Shown here: positions 38,347 through 50,961 of the stretch, piece by piece
Layout: each line of letters starts with the position of its first letter
Position numbering within the stretch: the first letter of the stretch is position 1
Source of the DNA: Bacillus subtilis subsp. subtilis
Lineage (GTDB): Bacteria; Pseudomonadota; Gammaproteobacteria; Xanthomonadales; Xanthomonadaceae
Length of the DNA stretch: 64,000 nucleotides
Reading direction: 5' to 3'
NCBI GenBank assembly: GCA_021733645.1
Contig: JAHREJ010000001.1
Location: 62,001 to 126,000, forward strand
Program-made: the position numbers and the translations under genes
The notes under the pieces: generated by a model
Seen by the model: the letters and a program-made list of their open reading frames with translations, nothing else
Databases searched by the model: none
What the model was told of the DNA's origin: nothing

Positions 38347-39951
38347 ATGTCCGAAGTCGCTACCGAAGCTGCGCGTCGCCGCACTTTCGCCATCATTTCC
38401 CACCCTGACGCCGGCAAGACCACCCTGACCGAAAAGCTGCTGCTGTTCGGCGGTGCGATCCAGATGGCCGGCTCGGTCAAGGGCCGCAAGGCTGCGCGCC
38501 ACGCCACGTCCGACTGGATGGCGTTGGAAAAAGAGCGCGGGATCTCTGTCACCTCCTCGGTGATGCAGTTCCCCTATGAAGGCAAGATCGTCAACCTGCT
38601 TGACACCCCCGGCCACGCCGACTTCGGCGAGGACACCTACCGCGTGCTCACCGCGGTGGACTCGGCGCTGATGGTGATCGACGTGGCCAAGGGCGTGGAA
38701 GAGCGCACCATCAAGCTGATGGAAGTGTGCCGCCTGCGCGACACCCCGATCATGACCTTCATCAACAAGCTCGACCGCGAGGGCAAGGAGCCGATCGACC
38801 TGCTGGACGAGGTCGAGAGCGTGCTCGGCATCCAGTGCGCGCCGGTGACCTGGCCGATCGGCATGGGCCAGCGCCTGAAGGGCGTGGTCCACCTGATCAG
38901 CGGCGAAGTGCACCTGTACGAACAGGGCCGCAACTTCACCCGCCAGGATTCGACCATCTTCCCGTCGATCGATTCGCCCGGCCTGGCCGAGAAGATCGGC
39001 GAGCGCATGCTGGCCGACCTGCGCGACGAGCTGGAGCTGGTGCAGGGTGCCAGCCATCCGTTCGAGCTGGAGGCCTACCTGGCCGGCAAGCAGACCCCGG
39101 TGTTCTTCGGGTCGGGCGTGAACAATTTCGGCGTGCAGCCGCTGCTGGACTTCTTCGTCGAACATGCACCGTCGCCGCAGGCGCGCGCCACCACCGGCCG
39201 GGTGATCGCGCCGCAGGAAAACAAGCTGACCGGCTTCGTGTTCAAGATCCAGGCCAACATGGACCCGCAGCACCGCGACCGCGTGGCGTTCATGCGGGTG
39301 TGCTCGGGTCGTTTCGCGGCCGGCATGAAGACCTTCCACGTACGCACTGGCAAGGACATGAAGCTGGCCAACGCGCTGACCTTCATGGCCAGCGATCGCG
39401 AGATCGCCGCCGAAGCGTGGCCGGGCGATGTCATCGGCATCCACAACCACGGCACCATTTCCATCGGTGACACCTTCACCGAAGGCGAAGCGGTGAGCTT
39501 CACCGGCATCCCGAACTTCGCCCCGGAACTGTTCCGGCGCGCGCGCCTGCGCGACCCGCTCAAGCTCAAGCAGCTGCAGAAGGGCCTGGCCCAGCTGTCC
39601 GAGGAAGGCGCCACGCAGTTCTTCCGCCCGCTGATGAGCAACGACCTGATCCTGGGCGCGGTGGGCGTGCTGCAGTTCGATGTGGCCGCCTACCGGTTGA
39701 AGGACGAGTACGGCGTGGAAGCCACCTTCGAGCCGGTCAGCGTGACCACGGCGCGCTGGGTAACCTGCAGCGACGAGAAGAAGCTGGAGGAGTTCCGCGA
39801 GAAGAACGCGGGCAACCTCAGCATCGACGCCGCCGGCCACCTGGTGTACCTGGCCCCGACGCGGGTGAACCTGCAGCTGGCCCAGGAACGTGCGCCAGAG
39901 GTACGCTTTGCCGCCACGCGCGAGGCGGCACACAGCATTTCGGTGTTCTGA
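38347..39951 (+). CDS. prfC: peptide chain release factor 3
   Basis: Translational GTPase that recycles RF1/RF2 from the ribosome. The 534-aa length fits RF3. GTPase motifs: [15 protein letters not shown] (G1), [10 protein letters not shown] (G2), [15 protein letters not shown] (G3), FINKLDRE (G4). The start [20 protein letters not shown] matches the family. Confidence 0.97.
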   Translation: MSEVATEAARRRTFAIISHPDAGKTTLTEKLLLFGGAIQMAGSVKGRKAARHATSDWMALEKERGISVTSSVMQFPYEGKIVNLLDTPGHADFGEDTYRVLTAVDSALMVIDVAKGVEERTIKLMEVCRLRDTPIMTFINKLDREGKEPIDLLDEVESVLGIQCAPVTWPIGMGQRLKGVVHLISGEVHLYEQGRNFTRQDSTIFPSIDSPGLAEKIGERMLADLRDELELVQGASHPFELEAYLAGKQTPVFFGSGVNNFGVQPLLDFFVEHAPSPQARATTGRVIAPQENKLTGFVFKIQANMDPQHRDRVAFMRVCSGRFAAGMKTFHVRTGKDMKLANALTFMASDREIAAEAWPGDVIGIHNHGTISIGDTFTEGEAVSFTGIPNFAPELFRRARLRDPLKLKQLQKGLAQLSEEGATQFFRPLMSNDLILGAVGVLQFDVAAYRLKDEYGVEATFEPVSVTTARWVTCSDEKKLEEFREKNAGNLSIDAAGHLVYLAPTRVNLQLAQERAPEVRFAATREAAHSISVF

Positions 39952-40035
39952 CCCACCCACTGAACAGGCACGCGTGCATGCGCGTGCCAACGCGGCGATG
40001 ATAGGGGGGAGCGGGTCCCCCTCCCCGCACCGTCG

Positions 40036-40677
40036 ATGGCCATGACCACAGTTGCTTCCGTCCGTGAAGAAATCGCCAGCGCCCTGACCCACGGGCTGGG
40101 CGCGGTTGCCGCGCTTGCCGCCAGTGCGGTGCTGATCACCCTGGCCGCGATCTACGGCGATGGCTGGCAATTGGCCAGCGCGATCGTGTTCGGGGTGGCG
40201 TTGCTGCTGCTCTACACCGCCTCCACGCTGTACCACGCCATCCAGCACCCGATCGCCAAGGGCCGGCTGAAGGTGTTCGACCATTGCGCGATCTACCTGC
40301 TGATTGCCGGCACCTATACGCCGTTCACGCTGATCGGCCTGCGCGGCGGTCCGTGGGGCTGGGGCATGTTCACCGCGATCTGGGCGCTGGCGCTGGCCGG
40401 GGTGATCTTCAAGCTGTTCTTCACCGGCCGCTTCAAGCTGCTGTCAACGATCATCTACATCGCGATGGGCTGGATGGTGATGGTGGCAATCAAGCCGATG
40501 TGGGCGTCGATCGATGCCTGGACGCTGGGTTGGCTGCTCGCCGGCGGGCTGTCCTACACGTTGGGCACGTACTTCTATCACCGTGAGTCGATCCGGTATT
40601 CGCACGCTATCTGGCACCTGTTCGTTATTGGTGGGAGCGTGTGTCATTTCGTTGCGGTGACTGCACAGATTCTTTGA
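40036..40677 (+). CDS. hemolysin III family (PAQR-like) membrane protein
   Basis: A 213-aa integral inner-membrane protein with seven predicted helices, like E. coli YqfA and Bacillus YplQ. The family histidines are present: TASTLYHAIQHP in helix 2-3, VFDHCAIYLLIAGTYTPF, and HAIWHLFVIGGSVCHF in the last helix. These resemble the metal site of adiponectin/PAQR receptors. Despite the name, haemolysis is not implied. Start 40036 (MAM) or 40042 are both possible. Confidence 0.9.
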   Translation: MAMTTVASVREEIASALTHGLGAVAALAASAVLITLAAIYGDGWQLASAIVFGVALLLLYTASTLYHAIQHPIAKGRLKVFDHCAIYLLIAGTYTPFTLIGLRGGPWGWGMFTAIWALALAGVIFKLFFTGRFKLLSTIIYIAMGWMVMVAIKPMWASIDAWTLGWLLAGGLSYTLGTYFYHRESIRYSHAIWHLFVIGGSVCHFVAVTAQIL

Positions 40678-41306
40678 TTTTTTTGTATTTTTGCAGCTTT
40701 AACGGCAACGGCAACTTCAAGAGCCGGTTGCCGTCGCGCGTCGGGCCGGGTCGGTGGCGCCCGCGGCGAAGCGGTGGAGCAGTCGAGCGAAGCCAGGGCA
40801 CTGCCGTGGGTGGGGGGAGTGAAGAGCATGCCGACCGATGATGGTCGGCACGGAGCGGAAGCGAAGCGCGGGGTCCAGCTCCTCTCCAACCTCCATCTCC
40901 CCAATTCCGATCCCGATCCCACACCCTGAATCCCGAATCCCGAATCCCAACCCCCACCCTGCATTCAATAGTCCACATCCCGAATCCGCGTTTGGCGACT
41001 CGAGAGCAGCCCTGCATGACATGGCGCTACGGGGTTTGTTGACGCAGCGGGGATCTGTCGGGGCGTGGCGCGGGTGGGTTTACGGGACCGTTGGGCGCCA
41101 TGGATGGCGCTCACGAGCCTACACGGACGTACTTGCGGCGTGTCCCGTAAACCCACCCGCGCCGCGCCAACCAGCGAAACCTTCAGCCAAAGGCCGTTGC
41201 CGTTGCCGTTGAAGTCGACCTTGATCTTGATCCAAAGCTTCTAAAGAACAAAACACACACCGCCCTGACCAATGCTTCGCGTTGCCTGCACGATGCACCG
41301 GCAAGG
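40678..41306. other. intergenic region with a long perfect inverted repeat and short tandem motifs
   Basis: This 629-bp gap has no convincing gene. A T-rich stretch follows the hemolysin III stop (about 40673-40690). CGAATCC-type short repeats occur at about 40927-40952. A 22-bp perfect inverted repeat is annotated separately. The ends of the gap carry ACGGCAACGGCAAC (near 40702) and its inverted form GTTGCCGTTGCCGT (near 41198), so the block is framed by inverted copies and may be a mobile or recombinogenic non-coding element. Confidence 0.55.
41067..41163. repeat. 22-bp perfect inverted repeat with 53-nt loop
   Basis: Arms 41067-41088 and 41142-41163 pair perfectly; the left arm contains GCGGGTGGGTTTACGGGAC. 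The loop includes a small GGCGCCATGGATGGCGC-like stem. No T-tract follows either arm, so it is not a standard terminator. It could be a structured RNA or a dispersed repeat of this genus. Confidence 0.75.
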
Positions 41307-43292
41307 ATGGAGCACTTGAACACCGTCGACTCCCCCGCTCCGCCCCCCACGCCGCGCCGTTGGCAATGGCGCCGCCCTGGCAAACGCGGACAGCGCTGGC
41401 TGGCGATCCTGGTGTTCCTGTTCGCCGCCCTGTTGCTGCTGATCGCGCTGTGGGACTGGAACTGGTTCAAAGGCCCGATCGAACGCGCCGTCCAGGCCAA
41501 AACCGGCCGCGAATTCCACATCAACGGCGATCTGGACGTCGACCTTGGCCGTACCACCACCGTCCGCGCCGACCGCCTCACCTTCGCCAACGCCGACTGG
41601 GCCAAGACCCCGCAGATGGCCAGCGCAGACCGCGCCGAAATCGCCTTCCGCGTCTGGCCGCTCCTGCGCGGGCAGATCCACCTTCCTGAAATCCGCCTCA
41701 CCCGCCCCGATCTCCTGCTTGAAACCGGCCCCGGCAAGAACACCCCGGGCAACTGGGATTTCCTGGGCCCCTCCACCGGCAACCCACCGCAACTGCAGCG
41801 CCTGCTGATCGACGACGGCCGCCTGCAGTTCCTTGACGCTGCCGGCCGCACCGACGTCCTGGTCGCCCTCAACAGCGGCAAACCACGCAACGCAGACAGT
41901 GCCCCGCCTCTGCTGGTCAAGGGCAAGGGACGCTGGAAAGGCAATCCGTTCTCGCTGGCCGGCAGCACCGAATCGCCACTGGAACTGACCAACAGCGACC
42001 ATCCCTTCCGCATAAATCTTGACGGTCGCGCAGGCGCCACCCACGCCATCGCCAGCGGCACCCTGACCAACCCGTTCGCGCTGCGCACCTTCGACATTGA
42101 ACTGATGCTCAGCGGTCAGGACATGGAAGACCTGTTCCCGCTGATCGGGGTGGCCATGCCGTCCACCCCGCCGTATCGGCTGAAAGGCCGACTCAAGCGC
42201 AACAATGCGATCTGGCGCTACGAGAATTTCACCGGCACCGCCGGCGACAGCGACCTCGGCGGCACCGCGCAGATCGACGTCAGTGGCGAGCGCCCGTTCC
42301 TCAAGGCGGATCTGGTGTCCAAGCGCCTGGATTTTGATGACCTGGCCGGCTTCATCGGTGCCCCACCCAAGACCGGTGCCGGCGAAACCGCCAATGCCGA
42401 GCAGAAGGCCAAGGCCGCCGCACTGGCCGCGCGCGCGCGGATCCTGCCCGACACCCCGTACGACCTGACCAAGCTGCGCGCCATGGATGCCGACGTGCGC
42501 TGGAAGGCGCAGCGCATCAACGCGCCCGCGCTGCCGCTGGACGACATGGATGCCCATCTCAAGCTGGAGGCCGGGCTGCTCCGGCTGGAACCGCTGAACT
42601 TCGGCGTCGCCGGCGGCGACATCCGCAGCACCATCCGTATGGACGCACGCAAGGACACCATCGCCACCCACCTGCAGGCCAGCATTCGCAAGGTCCAGCT
42701 GGGCAAGCTCATGCCCGACTCCAAGCTCGCCGAACAGGCGTCCGGCGGCATCAGCGGCGACGTCAACCTCACCGGCGGCGGCAACAGCGTGGCAGCCATG
42801 CTGGGCAGCGCCGACGGGACGGTCGCTGTGGGCATCGGCCGCGGTCATGTTGGCAACCTGGTCATGGAGCTGGCGGGCCTGGACGTGGCCGAATCGCTGA
42901 AATTCCTGTTCACCGGCGACAAGCAGATCCCGCTGCGCTGCGCCTTCGGCGACTTCGGCGTGGCCAACGGGGTGATGACCTCACGTGCACTGGCGTTCGA
43001 CACCACCGACACCCTGATCATCGGCGAAGGCACCGTGGATCTCAAACAGGAACAACTGGACCTGCTGCTGCGCCCCCGCCCGAAAGACATCAGCATCCTG
43101 GCGCTGCGCTCGCCGCTGCGCATCGGCGGCAGCTTCAAGGATCCCTCGTTCCGTCCCGACTTCAAGGCGCTGGGCATCCGCGGCGCGATCGCCCTCACCC
43201 TGGGCAGCATCGCACCGCCGGCCGCGCTGCTGGCCACCATTGAAACCGGCCCGGGCAAGGACACCGATTGTGGCGGGCGTTACGCCAAATAG
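41307..43292 (+). CDS. AsmA-family protein
   Basis: A 661-aa inner-membrane-anchored protein facing the periplasm: one N-terminal helix (about 32-50, LAILVFLFAALLLLIALW), then a long beta-rich AsmA domain with WFKGPIERAVQAKTGREFHI and LDVDLG near the start and a C-terminal AsmA_2-type part (about 440-640). AsmA-like proteins are now linked to phospholipid transfer to the outer membrane. ATG 41307 is used; TTG 41316, with GGAG at a good distance, is an alternative start. A palindrome follows the stop directly. Confidence 0.87.
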   Translation: MEHLNTVDSPAPPPTPRRWQWRRPGKRGQRWLAILVFLFAALLLLIALWDWNWFKGPIERAVQAKTGREFHINGDLDVDLGRTTTVRADRLTFANADWAKTPQMASADRAEIAFRVWPLLRGQIHLPEIRLTRPDLLLETGPGKNTPGNWDFLGPSTGNPPQLQRLLIDDGRLQFLDAAGRTDVLVALNSGKPRNADSAPPLLVKGKGRWKGNPFSLAGSTESPLELTNSDHPFRINLDGRAGATHAIASGTLTNPFALRTFDIELMLSGQDMEDLFPLIGVAMPSTPPYRLKGRLKRNNAIWRYENFTGTAGDSDLGGTAQIDVSGERPFLKADLVSKRLDFDDLAGFIGAPPKTGAGETANAEQKAKAAALAARARILPDTPYDLTKLRAMDADVRWKAQRINAPALPLDDMDAHLKLEAGLLRLEPLNFGVAGGDIRSTIRMDARKDTIATHLQASIRKVQLGKLMPDSKLAEQASGGISGDVNLTGGGNSVAAMLGSADGTVAVGIGRGHVGNLVMELAGLDVAESLKFLFTGDKQIPLRCAFGDFGVANGVMTSRALAFDTTDTLIIGEGTVDLKQEQLDLLLRPRPKDISILALRSPLRIGGSFKDPSFRPDFKALGIRGAIALTLGSIAPPAALLATIETGPGKDTDCGGRYAK

Positions 43293-43313
43293 GTGTCGAC
43301 CGTTGGTCGACAC
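43293..43313. repeat. SMAG/REP-like palindrome after asmA-like gene
   Basis: GTGTCGACC-GTT-GGTCGACAC, a perfect 9-bp hairpin with a 3-nt loop starting one base after the stop codon. It shares the GACC-GTT-GGTC core with the elements at 29595 and 29684. Confidence 0.6.
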
Positions 43314-43382
43314 GCCATCCCGCCTTCTTCACCGCGTCTTCGTGCGCTGTCCAGCGCGCGTGTCAGCACGGCGCCAGCCCTG

Positions 43383-43814
43383 TCATCCCGCCACGATGTA
43401 CTGCTGCAGTTGATCCAGCTTCTGCGCCTGCTCGTCGATCACCGACTTCACCAGGTCACCGATCGAAATGACCCCCATCACACTGCCACCCTCCATCACC
43501 GGCAGATGCCGGATGCGGTAGTCGGTGACCAGTTGCAGGCAGTGCTCCACCTGCTCGGACGGCGCCACCGTCACCACCTTGGGGGTCATGATGTCGCTCA
43601 CCCGCGTCGTGCGCGAGGAACGCTCGTGCAGCACGATCTTGCGGGCGTAGTCGCGCTCGGACAGGATCCCGACCAGTTGCCGGCCTTCCATCACCAGCAC
43701 CGCGCCGATGCCTTTTTCGGCCATCAAGCGGATCGCGTCGATCACCGCCGATTCCGGGCCTACCGCGAAAACCTCAGGGGACTTGCCTTCCAACAGCTGT
43801 CGTACCGTGGTCAT
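43383..43814 (-). CDS. CBS-domain protein
   Basis: A 143-aa cytosolic protein made of two CBS motifs (about 8-62 and 72-130), seen as ESAVIDAIRLMAEKGIGAVL...LVGILSERDYARK and VSDIMTPKVVTVAPSEQVEH...IRHLPVMEGGSVMGVISIGD. Such pairs bind adenosine nucleotides and act as energy sensors. Start 43814 (MTTVRQLLEG). Its first 41 bp overlap the end of the upstream glycosyltransferase gene on the same strand in another frame, implying coupled translation. Confidence 0.9.
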   Translation of the reverse strand: MTTVRQLLEGKSPEVFAVGPESAVIDAIRLMAEKGIGAVLVMEGRQLVGILSERDYARKIVLHERSSRTTRVSDIMTPKVVTVAPSEQVEHCLQLVTDYRIRHLPVMEGGSVMGVISIGDLVKSVIDEQAQKLDQLQQYIVAG

Positions 43815-44793
43815 CTCGCTGCTCTCCACCGATGGGATGCAGGCCTGAGTCTGCCACGATCGGTGCCTGCCAGGTGTCAACCACGTACAACGGCCGCTGT
43901 TTGGATTCCTCGTACAAGCGCCCCAGGTATTCCCCGATCAGGCCCAGCGCGATCAACTGCACCCCACCCAGGAACAGGATCGCCGCCATCATGGTCGGCC
44001 ACCCCGCCACCCGGTCGCCGTACACCGCCGCCTTGGCCACCACCCACACCGCGAACATGAAGGCCACGCCGGCGGTCAGCAGCCCCAGGTAGGTGGTCAC
44101 CCGCAGCGGTGCCGTGGAGAAACCGGTGATGCCCTCCAGCGCGAAGTTCCACAGCTTCCACAACCCGAACTTGCTGTCGCCCAGCACGCGCGCATGCCGG
44201 TGGTAGGGCAGCGCCTTGCGCCGGAAGCCCACCCAGCCAAACAGTCCCTTCATGAACCGGTGGCGCTCACGCAGTTGCCCCAGCGCCTGCAGCGCGCGCG
44301 GTGACAGCAGGCGGAAATCGCCGGTATCGGCCGGGATCGGCGTCTTGGATAGCCGCCCGATCACCCGGTAGAACGCGGCCGCCGTGCTGCGCTTGAACCA
44401 GCTTTCGCCGTCGCGCGCCAGGCGCGTGCCATACACGTTGTCGTAGCCCTGCCGCCACAGCGCGACAAACTCGGGAATCAGCTCCGGCGGGTCCTGGCCA
44501 TCGGCGTCCAGGATCATCACCGCGCCGTCGTCAACGAAGTCCAGGCCGGCGGTGAGCGCGGCCTCCTTGCCGAAGTTGCGCGACAGCCGCAGCACGCCCA
44601 CACGGGGATCGGCGGCCGCCAGGGCCTGCATCACCGCCCAGGTGGCATCACTGCTGCCATCATCGATGTACAACACCCGCCCATCGATGCCGTCCAGCCC
44701 CTCCAGCACCACGCGCAGCCGCGGATGCAGCAACGGCAGTGCCAGGGCTTCATTGTGGGCAGCGATGACCAGGGTGAGGCGTTGGGCAGTCAT
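43774..44793 (-). CDS. family 2 glycosyltransferase, GtrB/DPM1-like
   Basis: A 339-aa enzyme that probably moves a sugar from a nucleotide donor to undecaprenyl phosphate at the cytoplasmic face of the inner membrane. N-terminal GT-A domain: TLVIAAHNEALALP, YIDDGSSDATW, LSRNFGKEAALTAGLD, ILDADGQDPPELI (DxD-like). Two C-terminal membrane helices (about 235-260 and 270-295), then the family tail IGEYLGRLYEESKQRPLYVV. Start 44793. The last ~30 residues after this tail read into the CBS gene start and are probably not part of the fold. Confidence 0.9.
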   Translation of the reverse strand: MTAQRLTLVIAAHNEALALPLLHPRLRVVLEGLDGIDGRVLYIDDGSSDATWAVMQALAAADPRVGVLRLSRNFGKEAALTAGLDFVDDGAVMILDADGQDPPELIPEFVALWRQGYDNVYGTRLARDGESWFKRSTAAAFYRVIGRLSKTPIPADTGDFRLLSPRALQALGQLRERHRFMKGLFGWVGFRRKALPYHRHARVLGDSKFGLWKLWNFALEGITGFSTAPLRVTTYLGLLTAGVAFMFAVWVVAKAAVYGDRVAGWPTMMAAILFLGGVQLIALGLIGEYLGRLYEESKQRPLYVVDTWQAPIVADSGLHPIGGEQRDDHGTTAVGRQVP

Positions 44794-44832
44794 GCCGCGA
44801 TTGTAGCCTTGCCCCGTCACGATCATGAATCG

Positions 44833-45582
44833 TCAGTCGTCGCCCAGGTATGCGGTGCCGCCCAGCTGCCGCGCCTGCCGCTGGATCCAGGCCGCGCGCC
44901 GCTGCACGAACGGTCCCGGCTGGGCGGCGTTGTAGCGCCGGGGCGCCGGCAGCACCGCGGCCAGCCGGGCACTTTCGGCCGGGCTCAGGCGCGCGGCATC
45001 CTTGCCCCAGTACTGGCGGGCGGCGGCCTGCGCGCCGTAGATGCCATCCCCGAATTCGGCGATGTTGGCGTACATCTCCAGGATCCGCGATTTGGGCCAT
45101 AGCGCCTCGATCAGCACCGTGTACCAGACCTCCAGCCCCTTGCGGACCCAACTGCGGCCCTGCCACAGGAACAGGTTCTTGGCCACCTGCTGGCTGATCG
45201 TGCTGGCCCCTCGCAACCGCCCGCCCTTGGCGTTGTGGTCGCGCGCCTTTTCGATGGCCTGCAGGTCGAACCCGTTGTGCTCGGGGAAGCGCTGGTCCTC
45301 GGCAGCTACCAGCGAAATCGGCAGGCTCGGCGCCATCTGGTCCAGATCCCGCCACTGGTAATGCAGCCGGTAGTCCCAGTCGCCCTGTCCCAGTGCCTCG
45401 CCGTAACGCCACAGCATCACCGTGGACACCGGCGGGTCGATGAAGCGCAGCACCAGCACCTGCAGCACGCTGAAGGCGGCAAACAGGACCGGCAGCCAGA
45501 GCAGGCGTTTCCAGCGCCAGCGCCGCGGGCGCGGTGGTTCCAGGCCCGGTTCGGCCTTGAGGTTGCTGCGCTCTGCCCCCAT
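44833..45582 (-). CDS. mtgA: monofunctional peptidoglycan transglycosylase
   Basis: A 249-aa GT51 enzyme polymerising lipid II. One N-terminal membrane anchor (about 25-47), then [17 protein letters not shown] (catalytic Glu), [17 protein letters not shown] and [20 protein letters not shown], the conserved GT51 blocks in order. No transpeptidase domain. ATG 45582. Divergent from hslO with 78 bp between. Confidence 0.95.
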   Translation of the reverse strand: MGAERSNLKAEPGLEPPRPRRWRWKRLLWLPVLFAAFSVLQVLVLRFIDPPVSTVMLWRYGEALGQGDWDYRLHYQWRDLDQMAPSLPISLVAAEDQRFPEHNGFDLQAIEKARDHNAKGGRLRGASTISQQVAKNLFLWQGRSWVRKGLEVWYTVLIEALWPKSRILEMYANIAEFGDGIYGAQAAARQYWGKDAARLSPAESARLAAVLPAPRRYNAAQPGPFVQRRAAWIQRQARQLGGTAYLGDD

Positions 45583-45660
45583 TAGTGGTGCATCCTTTGC
45601 TTGCACGGTTGTCGGCGCATTATCCGGCAACTGCATCCCACTTCGCGCGCCCATAGAACG

Positions 45661-46554
45661 ATGACTGCCCAATCCGACACCCTTGTCCGTTTCCTGCTCC
45701 CCGATGCCGGCGTCCGCGGCGTGCACGTACACCTCGACGCTACCTGGGCGGAAATCCTCTCGCATGCCGTCTACCCGCCGGGCGCCGTTGAACTGCTTGG
45801 CGAAGCCAGCGTCGCCTCGGCGCTGTTCACCGGCCACACCAAGGTCGACGGGCGCCTGTCGATCCAGCTGCGCAGTAACACGGCCATGCGCACCCTGTTT
45901 GCCGAATGCACCGCTGCCGGCACCCTGCGCGGCATCGTGCAGCTGGCCGACGGTGGCGACGCCCCGCGTGATCTGACCACCCTGGGCGATGACGCACTGC
46001 TGGCCATCACCATCGAGAACCCGGGCCTGGACCCGCGCGAACCGCAGCGCTACCAGAGCCTGGTGGAGCTGAGCGCGTCGGGCCTGGACGAAGCCTTCGA
46101 AGACTACTTCCGCCAGTCCGAGCAGTTGCCCACGCGCCTGCTGCTGGCCGCCGATGGCCACCGTGCCGCCGGCCTGCTGCTGCAGAAGCTGCCCGGCGAT
46201 GAAGGCGACAACGACGGCTGGTCGCGCGCCAGCGCGCTGTTTGAAACCCTGGGCAAGCAGGAACTGCTGGACGTGGCCGGCAACGACCTGCTGCACCGCC
46301 TGTTCCATGAAGAGACCCCGGAACTGCTGGGTGAGCGGGCGCTGCGCTTTGACTGCTCCTGCTCGCGTGAGCGGGTGGAAGGCATGCTGCAGTCGCTGGG
46401 CCAGGAAGAAGCCCGCGCGGCCGCCGAACCGACCGGGGCGGTGGAAGTGCGTTGCGAATTCTGCGGGCAGGAGTATCACTTTCCGTTGACGGAGTTCGCC
46501 ATACTGTTCAGCGAGTCCGGTGTTTCCTCGCCGGCACCTGAACGGCTTCAGTAA
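45661..46554 (+). CDS. hslO: Hsp33 redox-regulated chaperonin
   Basis: Holdase that is switched on by oxidation of a zinc centre. 297 aa; the zinc cysteines are present as C232-S-C234 ([11 protein letters not shown]) and C265-EF-C268 (CEFCGQEY), the classic CxC/CxxC pair. The N-terminal substrate-binding domain includes [13 protein letters not shown] and [13 protein letters not shown] 45661. Confidence 0.95.
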   Translation: MTAQSDTLVRFLLPDAGVRGVHVHLDATWAEILSHAVYPPGAVELLGEASVASALFTGHTKVDGRLSIQLRSNTAMRTLFAECTAAGTLRGIVQLADGGDAPRDLTTLGDDALLAITIENPGLDPREPQRYQSLVELSASGLDEAFEDYFRQSEQLPTRLLLAADGHRAAGLLLQKLPGDEGDNDGWSRASALFETLGKQELLDVAGNDLLHRLFHEETPELLGERALRFDCSCSRERVEGMLQSLGQEEARAAAEPTGAVEVRCEFCGQEYHFPLTEFAILFSESGVSSPAPERLQ

Positions 46555-46590
46555 TCGCCGCACGAGTTTTGTTCTGGGGAGAACGAAGAC

Positions 46591-46619
46591 TTGTTAAGAA
46601 TTCATAAACGCCCTAGGAT
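46591..46619 (+). promoter_or_regulatory. sigma-70-like promoter
   Basis: TTGTTA (46591-46596), 17-bp spacer, TAGGAT (46614-46619), 54 bp before the ATG of the exported protein gene at 46674. Confidence 0.5.
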
Positions 46620-46673
46620 CAGTGTCCCGCTTCGGCGGGAACTTGTGTTCACCGCTGCTGTCTGAGAGTTCCC

Positions 46674-47534
46674 ATGCGCTCCCTTCTGCGTCTACCGCTG
46701 GCCCTTGTGATCGCCCTCGCCGCGATCACGGGCGCGCATGCGCAGACCAAGCCCCGCCAGGACAGCACGGTGCTGCCGGTGTGGAACAAGGGCAGTGGCA
46801 AGGTCGAAGCCCTGCTGTACCTGGAACCGACCGGCGAACAGGCCGTCGGCGCACGCTGGCACTTCGGCCGCAGTTCGCTCGATGCCGCCTTCGGGTTGTC
46901 GTCGGGCGATTCGCTCGGCTTGTTGTGCAACAGCAGCCGCGGCACCAGCATCAGCGGCCTGGCCAGTCATTGCATGCTGGCCAGCCTGGGCGATGACGAC
47001 GACAACACCCCACTCAGCCGCCGGGTCAGTGGCACTGCCGCGTTCAACCGCCCCGGCGGTCGATTGGGCATTACCGCCGGCAGCGGCCGTGACACCCTGC
47101 CGGCCTGGCTGGCGGGCCCGAACAAATCACCGGCGCTGCGTGCCGAGCAGAACGACCTGACCGTGTTTGGCCAGAAGAACATCGGTCGCGAAGGCTTCGT
47201 ATCCATCGGTGGCACCTACGCCAGAGCACGCCTGGTGCCGTTGTCCGACGCATCCCCGGCGATCGTGGACCGCTGGGACAGCAAGAGCCTGACCATCGGC
47301 GCCGGCTACGGCAATTTCAGCGGCAACATCATCGGCCGCGTGGTCGATGTCCCCGGCCAGCCGGGCAAGTGGGAAGGCCTGGGTGTCGGCCTCACCTGGC
47401 GCACGCCGTGGAGCGGCCAGCTCACCGTTGGGGCTGAAAACGTGGTGACCCGCGGCAAGAATCCGTTTGCCCCGCGCAATGAAAGTACCGACGAAGGCAC
47501 GGTGCCTTACGTGCGTTACGAGCAGGATCTGTAA
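46674..47534 (+). CDS. exported protein of unknown function, possibly outer-membrane
   Basis: A 286-aa protein with signal peptide MRSLLRLPLALVIALAAITG cleaved after AHA. The mature part is rich in alternating polar/hydrophobic strands, for example ALLYLEPTGEQAVGARWHFG, SLTIGAGYGNFSG and LGVGLTWRTPWSGQLTVGAE, which fits a small beta-barrel. No aromatic C-terminal residue typical of porins (it ends YEQDL). I do not recognise a characterised family. Followed by a strong terminator, so it is a single-gene unit. Confidence 0.75.
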   Translation: MRSLLRLPLALVIALAAITGAHAQTKPRQDSTVLPVWNKGSGKVEALLYLEPTGEQAVGARWHFGRSSLDAAFGLSSGDSLGLLCNSSRGTSISGLASHCMLASLGDDDDNTPLSRRVSGTAAFNRPGGRLGITAGSGRDTLPAWLAGPNKSPALRAEQNDLTVFGQKNIGREGFVSIGGTYARARLVPLSDASPAIVDRWDSKSLTIGAGYGNFSGNIIGRVVDVPGQPGKWEGLGVGLTWRTPWSGQLTVGAENVVTRGKNPFAPRNESTDEGTVPYVRYEQDL

Positions 47535-47572
47535 ACGGCCTGCGCCCTGCGGCGCGGCACCGACAGCAGAAA

Positions 47573-47597
47573 ACGCGCCCAGGGGCGCGTTTTTTTT
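47573..47597 (+). terminator. intrinsic terminator
   Basis: Stem ACGCGCCC (47573-47580), 2-nt loop, GGGCGCGT (47583-47590), then a T-tract. Ends the exported-protein transcript. Confidence 0.88.
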
Positions 47598-47981
47598 GCC
47601 CTGCGAAGCGGCACCGCGTGCCTGCAACCGTGCGCGCGCCGCAGTGTCGCGCGGTGTATCGCCGCCGTTGGCCTGCGCCACGCCGACACGCGCCGACGCG
47701 CGCGGACACCTGGCGATACAAACCGTTACAAATCAACTGCAACTATTTTCGTCACACCAACTTAACCAACGGGACGAATACCCCCTGAAAATCAACGAGG
47801 TCATTGATCCACAAGGACTTTGCCGAATTTAACGCAGTTCACACCTTGTATTAACGTGGCTTTAATTCTCTCCAGTCGGCAGTTACTATCGAGTCAGCCT
47901 CGTGGTGATTGGCGCTCATTTGGTGCCGCCGCAGGCAAACACCCCAGTGAATACCCAAGATTCCCTTGGAGAGAGAGAGCA
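47598..47981 (+). promoter_or_regulatory. long leader region of the TonB-dependent receptor gene
   Basis: 384 bp with no credible gene. From about 47720 the base composition becomes clearly more AT-rich than the surroundings, as is common before receptor genes of this family. Several weak promoter-like pairs are visible, such as TTCACA (47839) with TTAATT 18 bp on, but none stands out. A GGAGAGAGAGAG purine run precedes the ATG at 47982 and gives a strong ribosome-binding site. Confidence 0.45.
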
Positions 47982-50885
<2,904 letters not shown>

Positions 50886-50907
50886 GCTGGGCCTGACGTA
50901 AGCGATA

Positions 50908-50939
50908 CAGTGGCCCCGGAAACGGGGCCACTTTTTTTT
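50908..50939 (+). terminator. intrinsic terminator of the receptor gene
   Basis: GTGGCCCCG-GAAA-CGGGGCCAC (50910-50931) followed by eight T. The next gene starts only 23 bp later, so it either has a very compact promoter or is fed by read-through. Confidence 0.88.
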
Positions 50940-50961
50940 CCCGCACACGACGGTCAAGTCC

